A stretch of 64,000 nucleotides of DNA from Alisma plantago-aquatica (taxonomy: Eukaryota > Streptophyta > Magnoliopsida > Alismatales > Alismataceae): contig OY856409.1 in NCBI GenBank assembly GCA_963693085.1, forward strand, positions 666,615,591 through 666,679,590. Reading direction: 5' to 3'. The notes beneath the pieces were generated by a model, which made no database searches, had not been told where the DNA came from, and saw nothing but the letters and a program-made list of their open reading frames with translations. Of this stretch, positions 11,623-23,630 are shown one piece after another. Position 1 is the first letter of the stretch, and every line of letters begins with the position of its first letter. A program made the translations under genes and the position numbers.

Positions 11623-13219
11623 TACTCTATGTTTGACTTAGAGTTTGTTTTAAATAGGACCTAACATGGTATTTTTATTAATTCCTGACTTATGTATGAA
11701 TCCATAGTATTGGCAATAGTTGTATATTCCAAGTAAGTGACAATTGATCACTACTTTACATAATGAATGTGATAAACTGGTGCATAAAGTATTAGGATGG
11801 GTAATACCCTAATACAAGCTAAGTATGTGAACTTAAGAAAGTTAATGGTGTTGAGGGAAGTGAGACATCAAGATATGATAGATATCATATCCAACACCCC
11901 AAATACTAGTATACCTTGTTGTGATATAAGTCCAATATGATTGGATGAATGATACATGAGATGTGTGATGGAAATCCTAATCCTGGTAAAGGATTAAGGG
12001 TAATACCCTTGAATTATTAATACATTGTTTTTGCATGATGTTGATAGATAATTGATGTGCTGCTATCATATGTGCTAACCATGCAGGTATCATGAGATGA
12101 TGGGCATAGCCAGGTATGCGTTGTGATATGTTATTAATTTGAATTTGTTTATTGGGCCTTGTGTGCCATAATATATCTTGTTGTCTGATAAGAGGTAGCA
12201 AGAGAGTTAATAGGCATCAAGTATCATACTTACCTTGGTCAAATGACCTAAAGGTGTTAGTTACCTAAGGAAGTGGTAACAATACTTAAGTGATGAGATA
12301 AGGGTTTAAACACCCAGAATCACATGGTTAGGGTATTGAAATTGTGAAAGGATGAGAATTTCCAGTGGTAAATTGAGGGATTAAGATCCCAACACTTTAT
12401 GAAAAGAATATGGCTACGGGCCATGACTCCATAATGATAATACCATGCTTTAGATATATGATCTAATCCTGAAGAGAGTTAAAGCAGTGGTAATGATTCT
12501 GTAGTTTGAATAGATGTTATACATGTTCTTTATATTCCTTAAAGGATAAATGACATGTTGATTCTATCAAGTTATAGTTGCAATGCTTCTGATATAGAAT
12601 AATGTTCTAATCTGCTAGACATTAAAATATCTGTTGCTATACAAATATGATTCTTCCATTCATATTTATCTTCTTAAGTTACAATAACAATGTTACTGCC
12701 AGAGAGTTATAACTCTCGCTGGGGCAATTTTTATAATTGTCTCACCCCCGTGAGAACCACATTTTTAGGTGGACGCGGACGAGGAGATAGGAATCCTTCA
12801 GTAGGTAAAGAACAACAGTAGCAGCAGGGACATCAGTGAAGTCTCAGGTGGAGACATTGGCTATCATGACATGTATAGTTGTATATAGAGTCATATGTGT
12901 CGTCTCTGTACTCTCAGGTCCTCAGAGTAGTAGTTAGTGCTTCCGAGATTTTGGCTTAGAGCCTCGAGATTTTATACTGCCTGTATTTAGCTTGACATGA
13001 CAGTTAATGTTTGTAATTCTAAAAAAGGAGATGATACAGAATATGTACCTGTGAACAAGAATGTAATTATGTTACTTTGGTTCTATGTGAGAAAGTTTTC
13101 CTTCAATGGATATTTTGATAGAAAGGTTTTAATTTTTAGTGATTTTCGCTAATCCGCTGCTTGATGAACGCTTCCGCATTAGTTAATCTTGTTTTCGCGA
13201 GACAGCCATCACAATTAAG

Positions 13220-13231
13220 TGGTATCAGAGC
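13220..13231 (+). other. Primer-binding site, unit 2
   Basis: TGGTATCAGAGC, complementary to the 3' end of initiator-Met tRNA, lies 6 bp after the end of LTR 2. Confidence 0.85.
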
Positions 13232-13340
13232 TCTAGGTTCAGTGAGTATACAGAGACATAGGACTAAGGTTTTAGAGTCTGTTCTAAATGTCTTCCGGTT
13301 TATCTAATAGTATCTTCTGCTCACATAAGAGGAGAAGAAC

Positions 13341-14505
13341 TTGAAGATGTCTGGACAACATGAAGAACATGCTGCTGAGGGCAGCACTACTACACCAGGA
13401 GGAGGTGCAAGAGACCAGAACAGGGAAGGGTCTGTACCTGAACAACCCCAGATTGACCCAGCTGTGATAGAAAATCCAGCTCTCCATGCTTTATTTGAGA
13501 AGTTCCTGACAGCCATAACACATATAGAAGACAGGATGCCACCACCTGCACCTAGGGTACCAACCCATTATGAGGGTTATAGAGCTGGCAAGACTTTTGA
13601 GAGACTTTGCCGGGTTGGAGCCATAGATTATTCTGGTACATCTGATCCAGCAGATGCTGATCTATGGCTGACAGAGCTAGAAAAGGCTTTTAGGATCCTT
13701 GATATTCCTGAAGCTGAAAAAGTAAGACATGTTGTATATCTATTAAAAGGAAGTGCTGGTCATTGGTGGATGATAGAGGAAGATAAGAGACCAGGTGAAG
13801 AAATTGGATATATGGGAGGTATTTCGATGAGAATTCGTCAGTATATAATTCCCTAAAACGTATCTAGATGAGAAGATATCCCAATTTGAGAGGATCAAAC
13901 AAGGACAGATGAACGTTAGCGAATATGAGGCTAAGTTCATGGAGTTGTTGCGGTTTTGTCCGCAAATGGCAGTTAGTGATGAGGAAAGAATTCAGCGTTT
14001 TGAGAAGGGGTTGAATGTTGAACTAACCACTCATGTGTCTGCTTTAGAGAATAGGGAAATATTTTCCACCTTTGTGGAGTTGGTAAGGAGGATAGAGAGG
14101 TCTAAAATTAAGAAACGACAGACTAGTGACAAGAAGGTGTACACCCAATCTCAAGGACAAAGGTCCGAAAGTTTTAAGAAACTGAGATTTTCTGCATCGG
14201 TGACATCATCAAGATTCCATACCCAGAGACAATGGATGCCAAGTGGGGATAGGGATCATAGTAATGTTCCAAGAAGAGCCCCCGATATAGCATCAACATC
14301 TGGAACTGGATCTCACCGACCCTATTTTGCGACCAGGGTCTGCTATCAATGTAGACAACAGGGACATCCATCAAGGGATTGTCCATATGGGAATTCAATA
14401 GTGACTCAACCTCAGGGGAAGAGTCAGCAAGGATCACAAAGGAGGCAGTTTCCTAATAACAATAGAGGACGTGGACAGACGTCCCAGGCAGGTCAGAGGA
14501 AATAA
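13341..14505 (+). pseudogene. Ty3/gypsy gag, unit 2 (frameshifted)
   Basis: This is the better-preserved gag copy. The first frame is open from 13341 to 13856 (171 codons; the initiator region is MSGQHEEHAAEG at 13347) and contains the capsid region (ADLWLTELEKAFRILDIPEA, GHWWM). The second half is open in another frame to 14505 (from 13909 MNVSEYEAKFMELLRFCPQM) and ends with the CCHC knuckle CYQCRQQGHPSRDCP and a QRRQ/RGRGQ-rich tail. The frame change lies at about 13830-13870. The same change is present in unit 1, so the lesion predates the array or is typical of the family. The intact length would be near 385 codons, normal for a Ty3 gag. No protease domain follows. Confidence 0.85.
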
Positions 14506-14865
14506 AGTTATTCTGATATTTCAATTTCTGATTCTATGTGCTAAAGATATGAAAGTAGTTGTTTTTGAATTCCTTTGATTAGTCCTATAAGGACACAAGG
14601 AAGATGAGAATTTACAATTTCGCACTATTCCTTAAAAATGCTTTATAATCTCTCTTATCCGAGTGATAATGAAAAATGAGGAATATGATAGCAAATAAAG
14701 TGCATACTACCTAATCTCCCAATACTTATATACCCTGGCTAGGTATACAACTATTGATGATAAGGTGAGTATGGAAACTCTTAGATTGATATCTTTTTGA
14801 TTGCTCTGATCAAGCAGTCATTCTGATACAATCTAATGAGTATCATGAAATAAGAAATATGGAAT

Positions 14866-15090
14866 CAATAAAGGAAGATGCTTTGTGCAATTCCAATAAA
14901 GGAAGATGCTTTGTGCAATTCCAATAAAGGAAGATGCTTTGTGCAATTCCAATAAACGAAGATTCTTTGTGCAATTCCAATAAAGGATGATGTTTTGTGA
15001 AATTCCAATAAAGGAAGATGTTTTGTGCAATTCCAATAAAGGAAGATGCTTTGTGCAATTCCAATAAAGGAAGATGCTTTATGCAATTCC
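14866..15090 (+). repeat. 28-bp minisatellite, 8 units (unit 2)
   Basis: Eight copies of the same 28-bp unit as at 6446-6870. The difference of seven units (196 bp) explains part of the 767-bp difference between the two array periods. Confidence 0.9.
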
Positions 15091-16309
15091 AACCCTAAAC
15101 AAAAAGGGAAAAGCTATGTGACATTCCTAACTAATAGGAAGAACTATGTGAACATTCCCAAGAAAGAGCAGATAAAGCAATGTTGTGCATTAAAACCTAG
15201 TTTTGGTGTAATGTGCAATTTACCCGAAACCTAGGGTTTGATATGCAAATTGCCACTTCAATAAAGTCCCTAATGCTTCTTGGCATCATGTAGAGCAAAG
15301 AAAATTAGAGTTACTTCTCATTTGAATTAAGATGGAGGAGAGAGAATCTTGATATTAAAATAATCAAGATTTAATCCTAAGTGAAACCCTAATCCAATTT
15401 AGGGCAAAAATGAATGTATTAATTAAAGGGCCTTCAACCAAAATGTTATTGGTTGATTTTTAATAAGGATGGAAGTTATTTTTCCAAGATAAGGAACGAA
15501 AATATCTAAAGGAGGTGAAACTCAACTCACCTTATTATAAAGGAAAGTAATTTCCACTCACATATGGGATATTAATATAATAAGCATTAAGGTGCTTATT
15601 TTCTTTTCCCTTAATTCATGGATAATGGAAGGGAGTTCGGTGGGGATAGAGATTCCCTTTCATGCAAGAAACCAAGGGGGAAGTGGTGGCAACAATTTTG
15701 GAATTAAAAGACTTTTATAAAGTATCTTCTCTCTCCTTAATTTTCTTATAAAAGTACCTTTTCCAAGCCAAATGAAAGGCTTTTACGACCCCACTTCTTC
15801 TCCTTGCTTGCAAAACCGACCAAGAAGGCTACGGACAGCAGGGAACACGTCCCCAACCTGTTGGTAAGCCTTTGATCTTCGTTCTTCATGATTTCATGGT
15901 GAAAATCATAAAACAATGTGTAATTCCTTCATTTCTTCACTCAATCTTCAATTCTAGCCGATCATTTCACTCCAAATCTTGAAGTTGAGCCTTGGAATAG
16001 TTGGAGAAGCTTCATCCACCATTAGAGCCGTGTATCTTGGAGCTTGAAGATCAGATTTGAGGCGGGTTTTATAACTCAAACCCTTAATCATTGATATTGC
16101 ATCAATTCTCTATACTTTGTTGATTGTTTTCTTTAAATTGCTACACTCTTGTTTCTTTGCTGCAATTTCCATCAAGAACGGTTGCTGTTCTTGGTTGTTC
16201 GAAGGAAGGGGATGATGACATCATCCTATATGCTTATCCAAAGAAAAGTATCAAGTCAAACAGTTTTGATAGCTACTCCAAATCATTTTAATTTGATTGG
16301 TTATGCGGT

Positions 16310-18090
16310 TTCAGCAAACCGTTTAAGGGCAAACGGTTTGAAACCGTTTGGGAGAAAATGGTTTCAAAACCGTTTTATATGGTTGACCAAGCGTTGACCG
16401 TTTTGCCATTTTGTTCCTAATTATGTAGGCTGACAACCCACAAAATATGATGGATTAACTCCCAAGGAATCGAGAGTTGAAGGCCAATCAATTAGGCAAA
16501 TCGAATTGAATTAAATGCTGATTTTCGACCTGATTAACTTGACCGGTTTGGGAAAACGGTTTCAAGACCGTTTGAGTGAGTTGACCAAGCATTGACCGTT
16601 TGGTATTCCTGTTCATAATTATGTTGGTTGATGACCCACCAAATTTGAGGGATTAACTCCCAAGGAATCGTGAGTTGAAGGCTAATCAATTAGGGAAACC
16701 TAATTGGATTAAGTGCTGATTATCAATCTGATTTAATTGAACTTTTTGGACAAATGGTCTCAAGACCGTTTGAGTGCGTTTACCAAGGATTGACCGTTTG
16801 GTATTACTGTTCCTAATGATATGCTCTAATGACTCACCAAATTTTAGGTATTAACTCCCAAGGAATCGTGAGTTGAAGGCTATTCAATTGGGCAAACCCT
16901 AATTGAAAACAGTGCTGAAATTCCAATGAGTTAATTGGAGATTTTGGGTTGATTATCCCAAACGGTTTCAAGACCGTTTGGGGATCACCCAAACGGTCTC
17001 AAGACCGTTTGGGGGTCACCCCAAGACCGTTTGGAGGTCTGGGGTCAAGTATAGTTGACCAATTGAAGGTCTAAAGGTACCAAATCATATAGCAATTAAG
17101 TGCTGATTTGTTGATCAACTCGATAGACCAAACCTTGATGATTTTTCACTAGAATTCAAGGTTTGGATGAGCCAAACGGTCTCAAAACTGTTTGGAGCTC
17201 ATCCAAACGGTCTCAAGACCGTTTGGTGGTCAACTGAGACCGTTTGGAGGTCTAGGGTTGAGTATGGTTAGGTGTTTGAAGGTCTAAAGGTACCAAGCTG
17301 ATATACAATGCAATGCTGATTTGGTGATCAATCCCATGATCCAAACCTTAATCGGATGGATTGGATTTGAGTGATATGATCGGATAACGGTCTCAAGACC
17401 GTTTGGAGGTCATCCAAATGACCTCAAGACCGTTTGGGGTCAGGTCATACCCAATTTGGATGATGGTTCAAAAGTTTCAAAGTAAACAATCTTGCATTGA
17501 TGAGTGTTGTTGAATCATCGATTCTAAACCCTAGTCCAATTGAATCAAACCATAATTGATGACCAAGTGAGGGTCAATTGAGGGTCAAATCAGTTGAAGG
17601 TTGACCTACTAAACTCAATTGAAGTATGAGAAGAGGTCCAATTGATGATTGGTTCCATGAATTCAATGGTTGAAGATCCAATGCAATCAATTGAAACATA
17701 ATTAGTAGCTTGATTGATGATCAACTTCAAAGCTCTAATTGGTGTTTATAAACCCTAATTCCATTGATATCAGACCCTAATTGAAGTTCCAATTAAGGGA
17801 TGAGTTCATGACTCAATTGATGATTGAGTTGATGATCCAATTGGTTGAGATTCCATAGATTGGAATTGAGTGTTGTTGAAGTCTTTATTGACTCTTTGGT
17901 CCATGCGGTTTTGAGAGGTTTGGACCAAACGGTCTCAAGACCGTTTGAGTCCAAACGGTCTCAAGACCATTTCAGACCAAACATTCTCAAGACCATTTGA
18001 GACCAAACGGTCTCAAACCGTTTGAGACTCATGCGGTTTCAAGTTCATGCGGTTTCAAAGCTTTTTGCTTAAACGGTTTCAAACCGTTTG
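16310..18090. repeat. Palindrome cluster (AAACGG-CCGTTT family), LTR 3
   Basis: Same structure as in LTRs 1 and 2. Several arms have lost symmetry (for example AAACATTCTCAAGACC near 17980), showing that pairing is not strictly maintained. Confidence 0.75.
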
Positions 18091-19130
18091 TGGTTCAATT
18101 TGGTTAATCCAATTGGATGCCTAATATAATTGAAGGATCAATTGGTTAACCCAATTGAGTACCTAATGTATTTGAAGGAACAATGGGTTGATTCAATTGA
18201 GTACCCAATGATATTAAAGACTCAATTGACTAATCCAAATGGATACCCAGTGCAGTTGAAGGTTCTATTGATCAATCTATTTGGATACCTCAAGTTATTG
18301 AAGGTCCAATTGATCAAACATTTTTTGTAAACCTAATGTGATTAGGTGGGAGATACCTTTAATGGTACTAATTATTAATGCATAACAAATGCATGGATCC
18401 AATATATGATGTAAACCCTAATTGAGGCTGATTCCATATATAATCCTATTAACATGTTGTCTATATGTGAAATCACTAATTAGGATGAATAGTAAACCCT
18501 AATTCAATTGGATACCTTATGTAATGGAGGTCCAATGTGATTGAATCTTTGAGAATTAAGATGATGAATGTTCTATTGATCCAATAATGATTAGTAATGA
18601 TAATCAATGAAGGTACAAATGGTTGAAACCCTAATAGTACCTAAGTAATTAAGTGCCAATTAAGGGATGAATCCCTAATTGCTTATAGGATCAATGACTT
18701 GGTACACTATGTTAATCATAGTTGTATATACTCGACTGAAGGGTTGATATGACCTAATCAAGTTGAGAAGTTGATAGTATGAATTCATACATGAATATGA
18801 TTCATGTGATGATTAAGGGTTATGATCCTTAAGCAAAGAGATCATGAAACCCTAAACATGAACATAAACCCTAATTGACAGGGTTATTGAACTCAAACCT
18901 TAATTGAAGGTGTATCCATGTAAAGCCCTAATTGAGGGTGATTCTATGAGAAACCCTAATGGGGATTGAGTAGTAAACCCTAATTATGGGTAATGTAATA
19001 TGAAACCCTAATGAAGGGTGATGCTATATGCAATCCCTATTCTAATGAAGGGAAATGATATGTGAAACTATAATTCCCTAATAAGAGAATAGAATTCATG
19101 CTTGAATATGATTCAAGATGTGAACTCATG

Positions 19131-19244
19131 TAGCACGACTGTGTTAGGTAGCACAGCCATGGTATTTTCACTTTGCATGACCGTGCAAGGTAGCACGGCC
19201 GTGGTGGCTTCCCTTAGCACGACCGTTTTTGGTTGCATGGTCGT
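19131..19244. repeat. CACGGCCGTG palindrome cluster, LTR 3
   Basis: The most decayed of the three homologous clusters. Many CG sites have changed to TG or CA. Confidence 0.65.
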
Positions 19245-20806
19245 ATTACTCTATGTTTGACTTAGAGTTTGTTTTTAATAGGACCTAACATGGTCTTTTT
19301 ATTAATTCCTGACTTATGTATGAATCAATAGTATTGGCAATAGTTGTATATTCCAAGTAAGTGACAATTGATCACTACTTTACATAATGAATGTGATAAA
19401 CTGGTGCATAAAGTATTAGGATGGGTAATACCCTAATACAAGCTAAGTATGTGAACTTAAGAAAGTTAATGGTGTTGAGGGAAGTGAGACATCAAGATAT
19501 GATAGATATCATATCCAACACCCCAAATACTGGTATACCTTGTTGTGATATAAGTCCAATATGATTGGATGAATGATACATGAGATGTGTGATGGAAATC
19601 CTAATCCTGGTAAAGGATTAAGGGTAATACCCTTGAATTATTAATACATTGTTTTTGCATGATGTTGATAGATAATTGATGTGCTGCTATCATATGTGCT
19701 AACCATGCATGTATCATGAGATGATGGGCATAGCCAGGTATGCGTTGTGATATGTTATTAATTTGAATTTGTTTATTGGTCCTTGTGTGCCATAATATAT
19801 CTTGTTGTCTGATAAGAGGTAGCAAGAGAGTTAATAGGCATCAAGTATCATACTTACCTTGGTCAAATGACCTAAAGGTGTTAGTTACCTAAGGAAGTGG
19901 TAACAATACTCAGGTGATGAGATAAGGGTTTAAACACCCAGAATCACATGGTTAGGGTATTGAAATTGTGAAAGGATGAGAATTTCTAGTGGTAAATTGA
20001 GGGATTAAGATCCCAACACTTTATGAAAAGAATATGGCTACGGGCCATGACTCCACAATGATAATACCAGGCTTTAGATATATGATCTAATCCTGAAGAG
20101 AGTTAAAGCAGTGGTAATGATTCTGTAGTTTGAATAGATGTTATACATGTTGATTCTATCAAGTTATAGTTGCAATGCTTCTGATATAGAATAATGTTCT
20201 AATCTGCTAGACATTAAAATATTTGTTGCTATACAAATATGATTCTTCCATTCATATTTATCTTCTTAAGTTACAATAACAATGTTACTGGCAGAGAGTT
20301 ATAACTCTCGCTGGGGCAATTTTTATAATTGTCTCACCCCTGTGGGAACCACATTTTTTAGGTGGACGCGGACGAGGAGATAGGAATCCTTCAGTAGGTA
20401 AAGAACAACAGTAGCAGTAGGGACATCAGTGAAGTCTCAGGTGGAGACATTGGCTGTCATGACATGTATAGTTGTATATAGAGTCCTATGTGTCATCTCT
20501 ATACTCTCAGGTCCTCGGAGTAGTAGTTAGTGCTTTTGAGATTTTGGCTTAGAGCCTTGAGATTTTATACTGCCTGTGTTTAGCTTGACAGGACAGTTAA
20601 TGCTTGTAATTTTCAAAAAGGAGATGAAACAGAATATGTACCTGTGAACAAGAATGTAATTATGTTACTTTGGTTCTATGTGAGAAAGTTTTCCTTCAAT
20701 GGATATTTTGATAAAAAGGTTTAAATTTTTAGTGATTTTCGCTAATCTGCTACTTGATGAACGCTTCCGCATTAGTTAATCTTGTTTTCGCGAGACGGTC
20801 GTCACA

Positions 20807-21060
20807 TTGGGGAATTTCCATAAAAGATCCCATCCTTTTGAAATAGAATATCGACCATTTTAATATTGAATTCAAATGCATCTTTGTCTATAGAAGATAC
20901 AAAAATGATGTTTATATTTATAGCATGTAAATAACAGAAGTTCTTTAACTCTATTACAAGCCATGTGGGTAGAGATAAACTATAGGTTCCAACTGTGCTG
21001 ACCGCAACTCTTGCAGGCATTAGCAATTAGCAGTTCTACCTCACCTTTTCTCACAGGTTT
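20807..21060 (-). pseudogene. Ty1/copia protease-region remnant
   Basis: On the minus strand about 75 codons read ARVAVSTVGTYSLSLPTWLV, then FVSSIDKDAFEFNIK and DGIFYG. This is the stretch after the copia protease active site that is normally followed by the GAG-pre-integrase domain. A one-base shift upstream (near 21020) links it to RKGEVELLIAN in another frame. The active site itself is absent. The fragment is cut at 20806 by the end of LTR 3, so the LARD probably inserted here. Similar wording occurs in the decayed copia at 57.1-57.2 kb. Confidence 0.65.
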
Positions 21061-21480
21061 GCATTTATATTAGAATAATTTAGGGTGGAGTTTGAGGCGA
21101 TCTCACATAGGTCATTAATCTCTTTCCCTATCTCCATGAATTTTTTCACAGTCATTGTTTTATGTCTGGGTTTGGCCATAGAGTTTACTTCATGAGCTTC
21201 TTCATTGTCTTTAGCAGATTCTTTTCTCAAGTACATGCTTCATTCAGGTTGTGGTGCCTCTTTCTCAGGTATCTCCACCTTGCTCTTCTTCATGAGCTCT
21301 TCTGCTTTGCTTGCTTGGTCTGCTTCCTCAATAGCTGGATTTTCCACTGCTTCACTAAGGATGGATGCCCTTCCTTTAGCCTCAACTTCTTCTAAGGAAG
21401 TGATTGTAGTAGATTTTTCTGCTTCTTCGGTCACCATGTCTATGACTTTCAGAGAAGTATATTTCTTTGTTGGTTTCTCG
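21061..21480 (-). pseudogene. Degenerate charged reading frame of unknown origin
   Basis: One minus-strand frame stays open for about 140 codons except for a stop at about 21237-21242. The product is rich in Glu, Lys and Ala (for example EEVEAKGRASILSEAVENPA) and later reads KKFMEIGKEINDLCEIA. I do not recognise the family. It abuts the copia protease remnant but does not look like copia gag. It may belong to another transposon ORF. Confidence 0.3.
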
Positions 21481-23620
21481 TGAACTTGGGTAATATAAAC
21501 CTACTGAAGTCATCAAAGAAGTAGGATTATTTGTCTCAACTGGGTCGTATAACTTGGGTCAAACCTAGAATTACTATCCCATATTGAATAAAGAACAAGG
21601 CTTTCAACCTTCTATGCTAACCAAGAAACCACCAAGTTAAGAGGACTTTGACGGATATGGATTTAATAGTAACATCCGACACTTCATCAAATATCTTGTC
21701 AAACTATACAACAAACCAACCACAACATTACTTAGGAGACATGAGCATATATCAACAAAGCTTACAAATTTTCTAATCATTCAAGTATAGTTATCTCTAT
21801 GGAAAACAATTATAAAACATTATGTGCCCTTCAAAAATGCCCATCATCCTGTCTATGATTTTAGATTATAAAATACTTCTAGGGATAAACTGAAATAAGT
21901 GTGGTTTCTTTTGGATTTATAAGTGATATTTGTGTATAATGATGAAGAAAATATTAACCACACTTTTTGTAATTGGGAGTGCTCCATGAAAATATGGAAC
22001 CACTTCTTTCAAAGTTATAAAGCAATTGAGAATGGGTCATGCAAAACAACAAAGACGGATGTCTTGATCCTTATCTAATCCTGAAGGCATATACCTTTGC
22101 TATTTGTATTTTGTGAAACATCTGGATTGTTAGAAATCAAAGTTTTCTTTGACAACAAAAGATATTCTAGACCAATATAATCTCTAATATTTACTTGCTT
22201 TCAATTTCTAAGTTTCATCTTTTTACATGTGATGTTTCATCAACCCAAAAATTGAGAGCCTCCTCTCTAGGTATTCTTAATCACCAATGAGGATACATTC
22301 TCCCCTAATTCCATAATCACCTTCGTACCGCGATCTTGAGGGTCCTAAGGTTGTTTACATCATCCTCATTTTGTTAAATCATAGTGAGCTGCTATGAAGA
22401 GATTCACTCTCAATTTGATAAAAAAAGCATTGCTCATGTTGGACATGTTACTCTAGACTAACCTTAGGGATAATTTGTCATGTGTTTTTTTAAGAGATGC
22501 CACCTCTTCCTACCTTTGAGTGGCACTCACTCGTGGTACTCTTCTTGGTAGTATTTTGTGCGTAACAAAGGGTTGACATGCCGTCGACCTTTGAGGAATT
22601 GCCAGATCTCTGTCTTTAGTTCCAAACCTTTCGGCCAGTAACGGAACTGACTCTCCTCTAGTTAGACTCGCTTCGCACCTCAGAATTCTCTCAGATTGAG
22701 AATCTGAAAGAGAAACACAGAGACGACAATTACAATGTCCGATGTCTTCTTCAGGATCGGTTGGAAAGGAGTGGACAAGAATAGATGTCAACTCTAAGGA
22801 CTGCTAATGCCATTTATCTCCCTCCAATATTAAGAAATATCTTGTGCTATCAAAATATGGCCCTTGGGGATTGACACCGTCGGTGATATATCTTCTTTGT
22901 ATCAAGATGGCCTCATTATTGTTCAATTGAGTTTGCTTAAAAGTCAATCTCAACTACCCTCCAAAAAAAAGAGTCAATCTCAACTAGATCGCTCCGCCTA
23001 TGAATGTAACGTGTCTGTCAAACTTTATTTAATGTTTCCAGCGGAAGGCGAGGTTTGGTTGCATTTTCTGCCATTTGTACTTTCTAATCAACCGGAATAT
23101 AGATGCAACTTGTTCTTTAGTGCTGCCCCTGTCGGTGAACTGGTGATAGAAAGGATGTGGGACTTGGTTAATATGGCACTGGACGGCTAGAGGGAGCGAT
23201 CTTTTTCCTAGGAAAATTATCCAGCATGAGTTGAAAAGAAAAGCTGAATATATTATTCTACTAGCTTACTGATGCGAAATTTTTATTCCTGGGCATGTAG
23301 CTTTTCTTGATACTTGATATATATCTATAATGTACAGATATGAATGCTCTGCATGCACGTGCTTGACCTCCAATGTTAAGAGTCCCAAGCGTTCAGCTTG
23401 CTGTCTGCTGAGGGCCTGTTTCCATTATCTCTGGCGGCGCGGCGCTTCAGTTGTACTGACACAAGCAGAAGCCGCGTGTTGCGGGTCTGACAGATGACGA
23501 CCGCCGCCCGGCTGGCTCACGCTGCCTTTCTTTTTCATGTTCCCAATCTTAAACCAAGGCAGTCTGGTCCCTCCAGGCGGCACCGGCTTGCAGTCGGCGA
23601 TGCAATTGGACGGGCGGAAG
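21481..23620. other. Intergenic sequence without recognisable gene
   Basis: AT-rich to 22,500. Two short open frames (22510-22791 minus; 22864-23190 plus) have no recognisable motif. A GC-rich island at about 23410-23720 begins AGGGCCTGTTTCC, a phrase similar to some hAT-type transposon ends, but I found no matching second end. Confidence 0.5.
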
Positions 23621-23630
23621 GATAGTCAAA
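23621..23630 (+). repeat. Target-site duplication, left, of MULE-like element
   Basis: GATAGTCAAA is repeated exactly at 25060-25069, immediately outside the two ends of a long inverted-repeat element. Mutator-like elements typically make 9-bp duplications; one extra base can match by chance. Confidence 0.65.

Larger units (their letters stand above)
7269..13213 (+). repeat. LTR 2 of the LARD array (complete, about 5.9 kb)
   Basis: This is the only LTR complete at both ends: it begins TGTAACATCCC and ends CACA, with a PBS 6 bp downstream. At about 5.95 kb it is far longer than usual plant LTRs (a few hundred bp to about 2 kb) and approaches those of Ogre/Tat-type elements. A candidate TATA box (TATAAAAG) is at 8123-8130. 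The palindrome cluster lies at 8690-10470 and the CACGGCCGTG cluster at 11509-11622. No credible coding gene is present. Confidence 0.85.
1..20806 (+). mobile_element. Tandem LTR-gag-LTR-gag-LTR array of a pol-less Ty3/gypsy derivative (LARD-like)
   Basis: Three copies of one unit lie head to tail; the same leader sequence recurs near 134, 8525 and 16149, giving periods of about 8.39 and 7.62 kb. The order seen is: partial LTR, PBS, gag, minisatellite, PPT-like end, full LTR, PBS, gag, minisatellite, truncated LTR. LTR edges are TGTAACATCCC at 7269 and GTCACA at 4795, 13213 and 20806. Gag with a CCHC knuckle and a typical Ty3 3' end (TTTCGGGGATGAAATCC upstream of the LTR) place it in Ty3/gypsy. 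No protease, RT, RNase H or integrase is present between gag and the 3' LTR, so it is non-autonomous. Such arrays are known to arise by unequal recombination between LTRs of one element. The left end lies outside the window, so the outer target duplication cannot be checked. Confidence 0.85.
15161..20806 (+). repeat. LTR 3 of the LARD array (5' end deleted)
   Basis: Colinear with LTR 2 from 7537 onwards. The first 268 bp of the LTR, the PPT region and about 330 bp of internal sequence are missing: unit 2 jumps from AACATTCCCA (15160) straight to AGAAAGAGCAG. It ends CACA at 20806 and is followed by TTGGGG, which belongs to a copia remnant. A candidate TATA box is at 15747-15754, palindromes at 16310-18090, and the CACGGCCGTG cluster at 19131-19244. 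Confidence 0.8.

Noticed and set aside
22510..22791. 93-codon minus-strand frame
   Set aside because: No recognisable domain, no upstream signals, and surrounding sequence is intergenic.
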